From the NCBI RefSeq assembly GCF_024362695.1, contig NC_065420.1, positions 10,765,420 through 10,829,419 on the forward strand: DNA of 64,000 nt, read 5' to 3'. The DNA is from Pectinophora gossypiella. Lineage: Eukaryota; Arthropoda; Insecta; Lepidoptera; Gelechiidae. Made by a program: the position numbers and the translations under genes. The notes beneath the pieces are model-generated. The model made no database searches. It worked only from the letters and a program-made list of their open reading frames with translations, and was not told the DNA's origin. Positions 32,641 through 43,832 of the stretch are shown piece by piece. Each line of letters begins with the position of its first letter. Position 1 is the stretch's first letter.

Positions 32641-33605
32641 AGGAAACAAAATAATATATAAATCGCGCGCGTTCAACTGCTTACCGTCCCGCGCATGTAT
32701 TAAAAACCGTTTGATTGTGTCCTCTCTAGCATGTTAATAAAGGCTATGAGCTGATCTGTCACCATACGGATCATAATACCTATACCAGGATATTGCATTA
32801 AAAAGGACTATAAATTGTCTTCTAATTATAATACAATACAATACAAATACACTTTATTGCACCAAAATAAAAAGAAATAATTACAAAAAGTCTAGTTTTG
32901 GTTGCTAATTACTTAAAGCTCTGTTTGCCTACATACGAACTACGGACGTAAGTTTACATAAAATACAACAACATAACATAACGTATGTACCACCACGCCG
33001 AATTGAGACGCAGAGGTGAAAAATGACGGCTATGTAAAAAATAAAATATTTAAAATAGCAGAACAAAACAATTGAATAAAATCGAATCTTGCATTGTTAC
33101 TTTACAGTCGAAAGCTCCCGGTAAGGGACCGCCTTAACGCGAGTTCGTTAGTACCTCCCAAACGTTTATTGCGGTCGATGAGTTTATTCAATTTTCCTTT
33201 TTCCTTCGCCCTTTATCGGCCAAAGTTGGAAATTTTGCTAAAGAATTTAAATCATAACGGAAGCTTTAGCGGATCCCAACAGTCAGTACCAATAATATTT
33301 CTTTATTGAAATTTTTGTAAAACCTTTGAAGACTCCAGTATTTATTATTTGAAGTTTTTTGGCGGGAACGGGTAAGTGACGGTTGTTGGCTTAACGATGT
33401 AAACAAAACACTGTTAAAACCTCATTTATAATTGAAAACTGTTGACTACCTGAATAAAAGAAATAAAATAAAAATTATACATACAAAGAGTCATTCTCGT
33501 GATATGACATGGCAGATTCGTTATTGTGTAATATTAAATATTTGATTTGATTTGACTAAAATATATTTGATTTGACGGGCAAAAACAAAACCCGCAGGTC
33601 TTGTC
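32641..33605. other. Unique stretch with a retroelement-tail-like run
   Basis: caatacaaatacactttatt at about 32842-32870 resembles the reverse of a LINE 3' end (aataaagtgtatttgtattg). No gene recognised. Confidence 0.4.
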
Positions 33606-33661
33606 AAGCCGGGACGAGCGACAAGAGATTGAACCCGCGTTCAAGTCCCGTCCGGGGCAGA
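33606..33661 (+). repeat. tRNA-like fragment
   Basis: gccgggacgagcgacaagag and cgcgttcaagtcccgtccgg (B box) resemble half of a tRNA or SINE head. A related piece in the other orientation lies at 36175-36250. Not a complete cloverleaf. Confidence 0.4.
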
Positions 33662-34198
33662 TTTTTTTATCGATTTTATTTTTTCCTTTGTGAATTCCCC
33701 TAAGCACGAGTAAATGCTATAAAAACAAAAATCATTAATAATAATATTAATATGACTAAACGAAAAACATACCTACTTATATTAAATATGAGATTCTTTT
33801 CTTTTCTTCGTTTTTATTTACATGTTTATTTATATGACTGTCTTTATGTACAGACAATATATTCTCCTTTCCGAGTCCCAGACGTCAGTTGTAATTCTAA
33901 GACACCCCATTTTCCCACAAGAACACGTTTTGTCACTTTGTTCCTGTAATGTCTTTGCCACAACACGAAATGTATCGGGGTCCAAAAAAAGCCACAATGA
34001 AGCAATTCATTTTAAAAAGCAATTCGATTTCGAGCTTTATAAAAAGTAAGTGCGCAATCTCAATAAATGTCAAATAGCAGTGTACCTATTGGTTTTATAG
34101 AAGCTTTGCTTCAATGTGGCATTTTTAACCGCCCCAGGTTTTATAGTAACTTTTTTTTTTAACAGATTAAAGTTAGATAGATAAGTAATCAAAACATG
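33662..34198. other. Unique AT-rich stretch
   Basis: No gene or repeat family recognised. Confidence 0.4.
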
Positions 34199-34357
34199 AT
34201 AGAAAGGAAGCTACAAGGAAAGAGAGGAAGGGGAAGACCAAGAAGAGCTTACATGGAACAGATTAAAGAGAAGGCTAACGTCGTGCCTTAAAAGGAAGTG
34301 AAGAAATTGGCTTTTGATAGACAAGAAAGGAGAATGCTACACCGACAAGAGCGTGGC
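34199..34357 (+). mobile_element. LINE 3' end (GRPRRAYMEQIKEK type)
   Basis: One frame reads GKRGRGRPRRAYMEQIKEK, a stop, then KEVKKLAFDRQERRMLHRQE: the C-terminus of a non-LTR polyprotein with one nonsense mutation. Minus-strand copies of the same 3' end lie at 37495-37645, 43359-43512, 54106-54258 and 55258-55416. Confidence 0.7.
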
Positions 34358-34422
34358 CCGTGTGTATATGTCCCACTGTTGGGGTCAGGATTATTATTGA
34401 ATTCTTGCCACTGGCTAACACA

Positions 34423-34660
34423 AAACATAAAAAAACAGCCTATATATCCACTGGTGGGCACAGGCCTCCCATCAATCAACTGGAGAGGTTAAGGAGCATA
34501 CTCCACAGCGTTGCTGCGGTTTGGTGGAAGTGTTTTTACGGCTAATAGCCGGGACCAACAGCTTAACGTGCCCTCGGAACACGGAATCGTCTTTCTTTTT
34601 CAGACAATCACGCGATGCAAGCCTGAAAAGGCCTTACCAAACAAAAGACAATCTCACAAT
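34423..34660 (-). mobile_element. SINE family A, lacking the tRNA head
   Basis: The reverse tail (aacagcctatatatccactg), central domain (cttaacgtgccctcggaaca) and ggccttaccaaacaaaagac. The head is missing. Confidence 0.75.
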
Positions 34661-35600
34661 ATACCTACATTTTATGGTATTACAAGCAAATATGGTATAT
34701 TGAGGCCTATAAATAAAATGGGTATACCACCACTCGACAAAAGTAAAAAAAAACCAAGAGCCAAACAACAAACAGGAAAAGTCAACAAAATAAGAGTAAT
34801 ATATAAAGTAATTCCGTGGCCTCGAATGATAACGATCTACGACCGCCATTGCTAACTAACAACACGTAATTATAGACAAATACATCTCCCATTAACCGCT
34901 GTAGACATCTTTATTCTCTTCACAGCATTCCGAGCGAGCAATGTAATATATTCATTGCGAAATTATGTACGAGCTTTACGTGTGAATCCGAGCCCACTTG
35001 TTGCTAAGCTACGAGAACGACGCATGCGCGTAACAGCTATTTTAATGAGACCTCTGAATGCACACTGTCTTGTGTAGGATAGAGACGTTTTTAAAACATG
35101 TAGAGTAGGCGACAAGGTCACGATAGAGTAGTCGGGCGTCTTTGTTATCTGTAATATTCTCTGAACAAAGTCTTCTAAGCTTTTTACGTATTTTCTAACA
35201 GTTTTCAGGTCCATTTGGTGACTTTGTTTGTATTTAAAGTTGTTGATAATGTACTACACTCACTGCTCAGCAGCAATGTTTAAGCCCTATGTAATAGAGG
35301 CGAGCCTATTTCCATTAACCGGGCACAATTCCTGGAAACCACGTAATTATTTGTGACCCAAACAGAAGTAGGTACTTACTTGTACAATACTTTATCAAAT
35401 TTTCCTTAGCAACGGGTTGGTTTTGTTTTCAATTTGGTATGCGGCTAAAGTAAGTGTAATATTTAATTATTTAACGTAAACGTAATACAGTAAGGGTAAC
35501 GGAGGCCGGATTAAAGGGGATATACGCACAGATCAAAGAAACAAGGGAGATATATATGCACTCAACACTAAATTACATGAGTTCTCATGTCGTCTGTAAA
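34661..35600. other. Unique stretch, nothing firmly recognised
   Basis: 35262-35345 shares a degraded repeat with 26270-26343. Several short ORFs without features. Confidence 0.4.
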
Positions 35601-35755
35601 CTTCTTCTATCGTGAGGCTTGTGAGGTGGAGTACCAACCTCATTAACCCTGGTGTCAAGGGTACTATTGAGCTGCCAAAGGCCCCTGACATGGCTCATGT
35701 AACGACAACTTACTTACATCAGTAAGTAGTAACCGGGACCAAAACGGCTTCGGAA
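35601..35755 (-). mobile_element. SINE family C, 3' half
   Basis: cttcttctatcgtgaggctt through taaccgggaccaaaacggct: the reverse of the family C tail. Confidence 0.65.
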
Positions 35756-35767
35756 GGCCTATAAATT

Positions 35768-35828
35768 TCATCATCATCATCATCAGCCGTACGACGCCCA
35801 CTGTTGGGCATAGGCCTCCCCCAATAAA
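35768..35828 (-). mobile_element. LINE or SINE 3' tail with (ATC)n
   Basis: atcatcatcatcatcagccg then cgcccactgttgggcatagg: the reverse of the gcctatgcccagcagtgggc tail seen at 55939-56052. Confidence 0.55.
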
Positions 35829-35883
35829 CTTATTTTAAAGGATTTTTGTTTTATATAGCACCCACCCGTGCTTAGGAAAACTC

Positions 35884-36142
35884 TTTTTTTTGACGTGACT
35901 TATTGTAGATTTGCCGCAGAGGGCATTAACTACTTGACCGGACAAATGGGTAGCGCTGAAGGCTCACCCGGTAACAACGTTTAAGACAACAGGCCTGAGG
36001 GTGCCCAGTTGAATGCGAATCTCGGCTCAGGGCGTCGTCTGAGAGGAAAAATATTTGAAAGAATTAGTCGACTCTAGTGGGTCGATAGCGATAAGCGCTG
36101 ATTGAGGGAATTCGTCGATCGGCGGGGTCGGTATCGGGGTTA
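35884..36142 (-). mobile_element. 5'-truncated jockey-like LINE, 3' end
   Basis: Poly(T), then gacgtgacttattgtagatt, ggacaaatgggtagcgctga and gactctagtgggtcgatagc up to ggggtcggtatcggggt. Near-identical layout to 56588-56840. An imperfect duplication (aggaaaact / agggaaact) flanks it. Confidence 0.8.
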
Positions 36143-36174
36143 GGGAAACTAAAAAAGAGAAAATTAAAAAGAAA

Positions 36175-36250
36175 AAATCTGACTCGAACGGGACTTGAAC
36201 CCGCAGCATTCGTCAAGCCGGGACGAGCGTGTTACCATTAATGACGAGAC
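36175..36250 (-). repeat. tRNA-like fragment
   Basis: The minus strand contains gcgggttcaagtcccgttcg (B box) and cgctcgtcccggcttgac. Incomplete cloverleaf; a relative is at 33606. Confidence 0.4.
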
Positions 36251-36318
36251 ATAGATCAAAGAATTGGCTATTTGACAGTTTTCGGAAAAGTATTTTAAAA
36301 GTTTTTGTTTGTAATAAA

Positions 36319-36541
36319 TACAGAGCGTTAGCGACATCGTAACGAATTCTGAGAGGGACGATTCAGACCGTAATTCTGAGTTGATATCAAGCAGATTTTT
36401 TTTTTGAAAATTCATGAAAATTTTAATTTTCTTTTTAATTATTTTCCGTTCTATACTTTTGCGACGGAAAATTCCACTTGGTATCAACCTAGAATCATGG
36501 TCTGAGACATCCCTCAAAGTTTTCGTCGAGTCACTAACAAC
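36319..36541. mobile_element. Foldback MITE family P, both arms
   Basis: cagagcgttagcgacatcgt through ttcgtcgagtcactaaca. The centre carries ttgcgacggaaaattcca. Confidence 0.65.
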
Positions 36542-36548
36542 ATACATA

Positions 36549-36645
36549 CATACATACATAAACTCACGCCTATTTCCCACCGGGGTAAGCAGAGACTATA
36601 GAATTCCATTTGCTTCGATCCTGACACACTTCTCTTGCTTCACTA
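36549..36645 (-). mobile_element. LINE 3' end (VSAYP type)
   Basis: cataaactcacgcctatttc, ccggggtaagcagagactat and cgatcctgacacacttct: the reverse of a non-LTR 3' end, with a (catac)n tail at 36540. Confidence 0.55.
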
Positions 36646-36940
36646 ACAACCTGTATATAAAAAACTGTACTACATACATACACCTTTTTTTTTCAATTTT
36701 TTTTAATTTGTAGCTACTTACTTAATTCGTTTATTTTATGACATAGACGGAAATTTCCGACCGGTTTAATTATTGCTGTCAAAGGAAACATCGATCAAAA
36801 TTAAATGGCGCATCAATTCGACACCACAAATGATGCGACGGAATACCTATTAGCAATGTGGCCGGTCTACATCGACAAAGGCAGAATATTATAGCTACTA
36901 TACTCTCTGTGGGTAAAAGAACCTAAACCTAATACACCTA
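36646..36940. other. Unique stretch
   Basis: Nothing recognised. Confidence 0.35.
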
Positions 36941-37084
36941 CGGTCACGACCATTAATATGTACACACTTTGGTACCATGTCACATTAACTTTTTTGACAA
37001 ATTGAACTGTAAGTCTCACTAAATGTCAAATATATGTTAGTGCGACAGAGTCTTAAAGTGAGTACATTATATTGCTCATGACTG
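36941..37084. mobile_element. 144-bp TA-flanked MITE, copy 1
   Basis: Ends cggtcacga and tcatgactg (imperfect inverted repeats) flanked by TA at 36939-36940 and 37085-37086. Nearly identical internally to 44079-44221. Confidence 0.75.
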
Positions 37085-37086
37085 TA

Positions 37087-37494
37087 CAATAATATTGCAC
37101 AATTTATCTGCATGCACAATATTATTGACCGTTTAGGGATAGTATTGAAACATAGCACAATGATTGAACAAAAGATTGAGCGAGCTTAATTTTTATTGGG
37201 CAATATTTTTTATTTTAGTTTTCGGAGCGATCGCGATCAGTCAGTCACAGTACTTATTATTTTTTTATATTTTAGGTACTTCGTCGTCAGACATGTTGCG
37301 CTCGCATGAAAATATTGTTCAGACTGGTTTCTCAATTTTATTAAGAGAATTTATTGAACGTTTGGAATCAAGGGGGTTATTCAATATTATTGCACATTTA
37401 AAGGATGGTACTATATTATTGTAGGTGTATGGAGCGCCTAAAAGAACGTTATTATATCGTACCACTTAACTTTGTGCGCTTAATCTCTCTCCTT
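37087..37494. other. Unique AT-rich stretch
   Basis: An 86-codon frame at 37164-37424 is hydrophobic at its start but lacks a convincing initiation context and domain. Nothing recognised. Confidence 0.35.
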
Positions 37495-37645
37495 ATTTAA
37501 GAGCTGCGCTCTTGTCGGTAGAGTAATCGACATTCCTCTCTTCTTCCCGCCAAAACCTTCACCTCCCGATACGACACGACCTGCACCTTCTCTTTTATTT
37601 GTTTCATAAATGTTCTCCTAGGTCTACCCCTTCCTCTCTTCCCTT
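37495..37645 (-). mobile_element. LINE 3' end (GRPRRAYMEQ type), diverged
   Basis: gctgcgctcttgtcggtaga through tcctaggtctaccccttcct: the reverse of the 34199-34357 sequence, diverged. Confidence 0.55.
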
Positions 37646-37770
37646 AAGAAAAAACGCGCCAAATACAAAAAACGCTGCGCTGTGCTTCGCTGTGCTTAAT
37701 ACAAACACTATATCGATATATCTTGTTCTTGTTATTGATATAAATATTCAATGGAGGAAGTGTTTTATAC

Positions 37771-37879
37771 AAGGTGTTAGTGACAGAGTATCATGATTTT
37801 GAGTTATTATCATGTGAAATTTTCCGTAGAAAAATTCATGTTCTTTTTGTATCTCAGTATTCGTTACACCCCGTATATA
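37771..37879. mobile_element. Foldback MITE family P, short form
   Basis: acaaggtgttagtgaca through ttcgttacaccccgtatat. Both termini are present but most of each arm is deleted (109 bp). Confidence 0.6.
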
Positions 37880-38029
37880 TATAATACCAACTAACTAAAC
37901 TAAAAGTTTACCAAGAAACATCACTAGTTCTGCATCAAATTGGATGGACTGTACCTTAATAGCCTTGCCTATCTCAATAGGGTTTTTCGAGAGATGACTA
38001 TTCATGAATTTAAGCCATGTAAGCCGTGG

Positions 38030-38372
38030 TAGCCCAGTTGGTAGAACGCTTGCCTCTGTCTTTGAGGTCGCAGGTTGAATCCAGCATAGGCCTAAACCAA
38101 TGATAGTCGTACTTGTTTTCGAATTCATGTTTGGATCATAAATTATTATCACATGCTCAGAGTCGAGGGAAACCATCGTGAGGAAACCCACATTCCAGAA
38201 AAATTCAATTTTCGGAGATATGTGACCAAAAGGTCACCATAAGGTTCATCATATCCATCTTTGGACTTCGTATCAACAGTGGCTGCAAGTTGTCTTTGAT
38301 TACTTGTGGCTCTGCCCACCCCATTAGGGATTACGGGCGTGAGTTTATATATGTATGTATGTATGTGACCAA
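38030..38372 (+). mobile_element. SINE family E (tRNA-derived)
   Basis: The head gccgtggtagcccagttggt (A box) and gaggtcgcaggttgaatcc (B box-like) resemble a Lys-type tRNA arrangement. The body includes gggaaaccatcgtgaggaaa. The tail gctctgcccaccccattagg and gggcgtgagtttatat ends in (ATGT)n. Family-related text continues to about 38470 (ccaaacctgtattggggtag). Confidence 0.7.
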
Positions 38373-38479
38373 ACCTGTATTGGGGTAGTTTTCTCTTCGC
38401 GGGTTGGAAGGTTAGACAGGCAGTGGCTTCAAGTTAGGAAACGGACCCCATGAAACAACGGGTTAATGTTAGGGGAATG

Positions 38480-38959
38480 ACATACATAAATTTACGTCTA
38501 TTTCCGACTGAATTAAGCTGTAATTTTGAGTTAATTTTAAAAATATTGATATCACCGCGGAGTTTTTGTTATATTAGACCTCTTGACCACCGTGTTGCTT
38601 CGCTAGCATATTATTATAAATGAATTTATCTTCTGTCAATCTTCTTTACTTTCTTATATTAAAAAAACAGGTAGGTACTTTGTTAACTTGACGATATTGT
38701 CCGCATATATTACGATATATTATTACGTTTATTTCTACTCCACAGGAACAGGAAACTGTCACGTAATCTAAGTATGGCGGATTTTAATAATCCTACTTTT
38801 TTCCCTAATCGGATTTCGAGGAAATCGTAAAATATTGACGTGTTCTGCGTCTCACGAGACGTTTCTCTTAATTTTGTTCCAATCCGGATCACCTTACTCC
38901 GTTTTGATTCATCATTATTATTATAAAATATTTCATTACATATTCTTACGTAATATATA
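38480..38959. other. Unique AT-rich stretch
   Basis: Nothing recognised. Confidence 0.4.
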
Positions 38960-39056
38960 ACATAAACAGCCTATGTCGCCCAACTGCTAGGCACAGGCCT
39001 CCCCTCAATCAACCGAAGCGGTATGGAGTATACTCCACCACGTTGGTCCACTGCGT
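38960..39056 (-). mobile_element. SINE family A, tail only
   Basis: cataaacagcctatgtcgcc through ggagtatactccaccacgtt, directly abutting another retroelement tail at 39066. Confidence 0.7.
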
Positions 39057-39065
39057 GATATATAT

Positions 39066-39210
39066 GCCGAGGTTTTACTAGCAGCTTCTTTTCCCCGGCT
39101 ATATAGGTTGTGAGAAGCTGTAATAGTTTTAGGCGGATGAGACGTTCGTTATGTAAAAAAAGATTCAAAGTGTAACTATGTTACCTACTGAATAAAGATA
39201 TTTTTGAACT
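39066..39210 (+). mobile_element. Retroelement 3' end, unclassified
   Basis: cagcttcttttccccggcta, ttttaggcggatgagacgtt, ctatgttacctactgaataa and agatatttttgaa. Near-identical text lies at 41026-41188 and the last 45 bp at 62776-62822. The fixed end with an AATAAA signal and a TTGAA-rich tail suggests a LINE 3' UTR. Confidence 0.6.
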
Positions 39211-39631
39211 GGATTATGGTCTACGTTGGTAGAGTAGTAGTTGGTAGAGTATGCCATCTAGCGCTGGTTTTCAGCCATTTTCTCTTCCTAATTTGAATTT
39301 GAACATCCATCGCAACGTAGGTACCGACTACCGATTATGGTGGGTTCATTTAATTTTGCTCAAACGGCGAAATATGACGGAGAAATACTCGCATATTCGT
39401 TATACAAAGTCGCCATTGAGTCATAAAATGAAGCAATTACCTCAGAATGAAGTTATCCGTGTCACAATAAACTGAGATAGGAGTTGAATAGCTCAATGGC
39501 GAGTTGTCACGTTTGTTGGCGCGTCTGTGTAAAGTCACAATTTGTATGTAACTGGGTGTTTATTCTCAGCGGCGCCTCTCGTGTAGGGGTGTGGTGCAAG
39601 TTATGAGTTAGAACGGACACGAATAACACAT
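39211..39631. other. Unique stretch
   Basis: Nothing recognised. Confidence 0.35.
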
Positions 39632-39730
39632 ACATACGAAAGAACATGTCTATTATTAGGGTAGGCAGAGACAAGAGAATTCTACCTACTACGATCCTGA
39701 CACACCACCTTCAGGTCCTCTACACTCGAT
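39632..39730 (-). mobile_element. LINE 3' end (VSAYP type)
   Basis: gtctattattagggtaggca, gacaagagaattctacctac and cgatcctgacacaccacctt: the reverse of a non-LTR 3' end. Confidence 0.55.
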
Positions 39731-39766
39731 GCGAATAATATCAATTTTTAAACCTGTTTATTATAA

Positions 39767-40090
39767 ACGCCCCCTGTGGTCCAGTGGTTGAGCGTTGGAC
39801 TCACGATCCGGAGGCCCCGAGTTCGAATCCCGGTGGGGACATATCACAAAAGTCACTTTGTATTCCATAGTTTGGTTAGGACATTACAGGCTGATCACCT
39901 GATTGTCCGAAAGTAAGATGATTCGTGCTTCGGAAGGCACGTTAAACCGTTGGTCCCGGTTACTATTTACTGATGTAAGTGAGTAATCGTTACACGAGCC
40001 ATGTCAGGGGCCTTTGGCGGGTCAATCATAAACTTGACACCAGGGTTGATGAGGCTGGTATTCTACCTCACAACTCACACGATAAGAAGA
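39767..40090 (+). mobile_element. SINE family C, full length with tRNA head
   Basis: The best family C copy: head gccccctgtggtccagtggt (A box), gagttcgaatcccggtgggg (B box), tcacctgattgtccgaaag, central domain gtgcttcggaaggcacgtta, ttactgatgtaagtgagtaa, ccatgtcaggggcctttgg and the tail caactcacacgataagaaga. The head closely resembles that of family A, so A and C differ mainly in their 3' parts. Confidence 0.85.
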
Positions 40091-40241
40091 ACCTATGTAT
40101 TTCTTGCCCTGGAGGGAAATACGCGTGGGTTAATAAAGCGTGATCGCAGCGGAGGTTTATAAAAACACCAAACTTAAATAAATTGTTTATTAGAAATTAA
40201 AATAATTATTAGTGGATTCTTTTTTATCATAAAAAAAAAAT

Positions 40242-40293
40242 GATTACCCACTGCTGGGCACAGGCCTCCCCTCAATCAACCGGATGGGTTAAT
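40242..40293 (-). mobile_element. SINE family A, tail fragment
   Basis: cccactgctgggcacaggcc and cctcaatcaaccgga. Confidence 0.6.
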
Positions 40294-40302
40294 CTTATAA
40301 TC

Positions 40303-40353
40303 TAAGTAGTTCATTCCACCTACAGCAAATCTAAAATATGTCAAGTCAAAAAA
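40303..40353 (+). mobile_element. Jockey-like LINE, terminal fragment
   Basis: aagtagttcattccacctac ... gtcaagtc plus A-run resembles the last 50 bp of the LINE, diverged. Confidence 0.5.
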
Positions 40354-40822
40354 AATAGACTTACATTGGCAAACGTGATCAAAACTATGCAGAAACTACT
40401 ACTGTGTGTACTTTTCAATTCAGTAGAATTAAAAAAAAACAAACCTGTGTAACTCCATAGTTGTTGGCTGTGTGTAACTCTCTAAAGACTTAAAAAGTTA
40501 AGGAGGTTCTCTATTTGACGTGTATGCTACGAATAACTTATTATTTATTCGTAGCGTGTATGTATTTTCTCGATCCGTCATCTTACTTCTTGTACCACAC
40601 CCTGGGGTGGCAGAAGGGGGTCGTAAAGGCGCCACCTTGACGCGCCGCCATCAAAAAACAGAAGGATCAACTTCCTCCAGGGTTGTTATCTTATACTTCC
40701 TTCGAAAACTATTGAAATTGAAAGTATGACTTCACTGATAATTTTTATGCAAACGTGTTTATTTTCGTGTAAAAAACGTGAAGTATTTTGTAGAAAAACT
40801 AAAAATATAAATTGTTCGGTTA
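40354..40822. other. Unique stretch
   Basis: Nothing recognised. Confidence 0.35.
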
Positions 40823-40940
40823 AGTAATAATACAATACTATTGTATTGTATTATTACTAATACAATAATACAATACTATTACAATATGAATATAATAATA
40901 TATTATTACAATATTAATACAATACTATTGTATTGTATTT
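40823..40940. repeat. AT-rich palindromic low-complexity tract
   Basis: Alternating tacaatactattgtattgta units in both orientations, able to fold on themselves. Simple-sequence expansion is the likeliest origin. Confidence 0.6.
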
Positions 40941-41025
40941 GTATGAAAACTCAATATAGATATGTAAAAAAAACATTAGATTGTTTGGAAAAAATAGTGA
41001 TCGGCGCATTGTTAATACTAGGGCC

Positions 41026-41188
41026 CAGTCCGAGGTTTTTCTTGCAGCTTCTTTTCCCCGGCTGTACAAGTTGTGAGAAACTGCAGTAGTTTTAGGCGGA
41101 TGAGACGTTAATTATGTAAAAAATGACTAGGTATTCAAAGTGTAACTATGTTACCTACTGAATAAAGATATTTTTTAATTTGAATTTG
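41026..41188 (+). mobile_element. Retroelement 3' end, unclassified (as at 39066)
   Basis: cttgcagcttcttttccccg, tagttttaggcggatgagac, gttacctactgaataaagat and a TTTGAATTTGAA-type tail. Confidence 0.6.
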
Positions 41189-41924
41189 AAACAAAAAATA
41201 TTTTATTATAAATCATGAAACTAAAAACTTTTTTGTAAAAGAAAATTTAGAATTTTATTTAAATATATAAAATTAACCTTCAAACATCCTGAAAACTCAT
41301 TCAACATATTCTGACAAGATGTAATATTATTAGTGGCATAATGAAAAAATAATGGGTGGATGAGGTTGGTACTCCACCTCACAATCCACACAATAGAAGA
41401 AAAAAAAATATTTCTCACAAACTCCAAATAATATTCCTCAAAAATATGAATGGTTTCAGCCATACGTTACCGTTATAAGCTTTGTTGATGCGTCGTAATG
41501 TTATTGAACAGGGTTCAAATTCTAAGGGGGCCCAAATTTTGCACTTGACTATTCTAAGAGGTTCTTGAACGAGTTTCCTGATGATATTTTCCTTGATATA
41601 CAAATTATTTGTCGATGCGAAAACGCTTATTTTTTCTATCCATCTTTTCATCCTAAGGAGTGCTTTCCAGGGTAAAATTTATCCTATGTAGTTTCTTAGG
41701 TTTCAAACTTTCTCCGTATCATAAATAAATTAATTAATAAATTTCATCATTTATTTATTTTTGATTTCGGGATTGTAAGGAAACTCACTGAGTCCAAGAA
41801 GAAACAAATTTCACTATACACCCGGTACAGCTTCCGCTCGAGGCCTTGCGGTATCACTCCGTTTCCGTTACTTCACTTAACTTCGTTACACTCGAACACA
41901 TCACGAAACACGACACTAGCTAGC
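41189..41924. other. Unique stretch with a SINE C tail
   Basis: 41353-41408 (gtggatgaggttggtactcc ... cacacaatagaag) is a family C tail in + orientation. Nothing else recognised. Confidence 0.45.
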
Positions 41925-41980
41925 ACTGCACTGACACTGCGCTTAACACTGCACTTGACACTGCACTTAACACTGTCCTT
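41925..41980. repeat. Short minisatellite, about 14-bp unit
   Basis: Four imperfect units of the type acactgcacttaac, with variants containing gcgctt and cttgac. Confidence 0.7.
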
Positions 41981-43358
41981 CACTTTCACTTTTTCACTTC
42001 TTCTTCTTGCTCCGATCGCTTTAGAATCTGAAATCGGTTCAGTGGTTTAAGCGTGACATGGTAACAGACAGACAGATTAAAATTCGCATGAATTTATAAT
42101 ATTAGTGTACAAATTGCTTAAACTCATGACCATACTTGTAAATCCCTAAAGAGATAGGCAAGGCTGACATCATTAAAAAATACCTTCTTACTTAAAATAT
42201 TAAATGAAAACATACTAAATATAATTTGGGACACGCGAAACAACACTGAAATCAAATCAAATCAATTTATTTGCGAACAGTCTTGTGATGTGATCGGCGT
42301 GCTGACGTAGAAATATTTAAAAAAATGTAATAAAAATACTTATTGTTATTGAAAATAAAACAAAATTATACTTAAATAAAAATTCAATTAAATATATTAA
42401 GACCCCTTTTAGAGATTATTCAAGTTCGTTGAAAGACGAATGACGGTCATTGAGAGTCGTAGTTCGTTGTCACACATGTGCCTACCCGTTTTGGGATAAA
42501 GGCGTGATGCTATATTATGGTGTTCTAATTGTATCATTTTTGTTTCATGTATTCGTCCTGATGCTGTTCATCAATATAGGTAAGTAATAATCGAATACCT
42601 AATAAAAGGGAATCCTGAAAACATTCAGAAACGAAAAATATAGAAGAGAGCGCTTAATATCAGATAAAGTACCTAATTATATTAGAAAAAAAAACATAAA
42701 GAACCTTATATTATTGGGAAAAAATGTCTCTCGAGTTTTTATGAATGTTTTCAGTTTGATCAGAAAAAATCAGTAGGCACTTAAGCTAAATTTAATTTGA
42801 ATTTATCTAGACAGGTAAGTAGAAGTAAAAAAAACCCTATAAATATATTTTACCTATGAATGAAGTACGCATTTTGAAAACGCACCTACCATAAGTTTCC
42901 TTTGAAGTAATTATTGATTTCTAATTGTAAATTATTTTTAGAACTCGGCGTAAATTACCACACTATGCAGACAACCACACACACAAACATAGGTACATAT
43001 ATAGCCTGTACACATCTCACCACTCCCTCATCAACTGGTTATGGAGCATACTCCACCAATCTGCCCCAGCGCACACCCTAGTTAGTAGCTTGGGACCAAC
43101 GGCTCACCAGGAAATCATTAATTAAAATCCATGCTTTTGTAGCAGAGTACAAACTCTGCACATACTGGCCTTTCGTTCTGACCGTCAATCATTTTAAATT
43201 TCGAATTCTCATTCCATTCCGCATTTCCTTTCATTTTACGCTGACTCATTGCATTCCCGACCTTCATAAGAACAACAGAAATATATTATACTGCTTAGCT
43301 CTGGCCGTACCCTCTAATTTTGAATTTAGATCTTATATCTGAGCATCGTTATAATTTG
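41981..43358. other. Mostly unique stretch, degraded repeats
   Basis: About 43003-43105 is a decayed reverse SINE A tail (tatggagcatactccaccaa). caaatcaaatcaatttattt near 42250 resembles a LINE tail in reverse. 42474-42513 resembles a VSAYP-type LINE end. No gene. Confidence 0.4.
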
Positions 43359-43512
43359 CCGCACTCTTGTCTGTGTAGTATTCTTCATTATTGTCTATCA
43401 AGACAAATTCTTTGACTTCTTTATAAGACACGACGTTCGTCTTCTCTTTAATTTATTAATTATAAGCTCTTCTTGGTCTTCCCCTACCTCTCTTTCCTTC
43501 TAATTCCCTTTT
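43359..43512 (-). mobile_element. LINE 3' end (GRPRRAYMEQ type), diverged
   Basis: The reverse of the 34199-34357 sequence: cgcactcttgtctgtgtagt, ataagacacgacgttcgtct and cttcttggtcttcccctacc. Confidence 0.6.
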
Positions 43513-43832
43513 TGAATTTTCAATAAATTTCTCGTGTCTTATTAAACAGCAAATAGGATTATGTTTTTTTTTATAAATACACAGTTCAATTCCAAGTTGA
43601 AGCAATAGCTGCTGGTTCTGAACATTTGTCATTTTCGTTTGCTCATATTTTATACCAGGGCCGTAGCCAGGGTCAATGGTCTTTGGAGGGCTGTTATCGA
43701 ACAGGCTGATTGGCCATTCCTGTTTCCCTGCCAAATGAAACACGCTGGGAAAGTTTTTAGTAAAAGTAAAAATATTCACCCGCGGTGCAAAACCTTAGAG
43801 AATAATTATTTTGTAAAAGTACTAAACGAAAA

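Noticed and set aside
37164..37424. 86-codon frame with a hydrophobic start
   Set aside because: AT-rich sequence, no convincing ATG context, no family resemblance and no splice signals.
41925..41980. CRISPR-like array
   Set aside because: Short 14-bp imperfect units without spacers; a minisatellite in a eukaryotic genome.
43456..43779. 107-codon minus-strand frame ending in GKRGRGRPRRAY
   Set aside because: Only its end is meaningful: it is the C-terminal scrap of a truncated LINE, not a gene.
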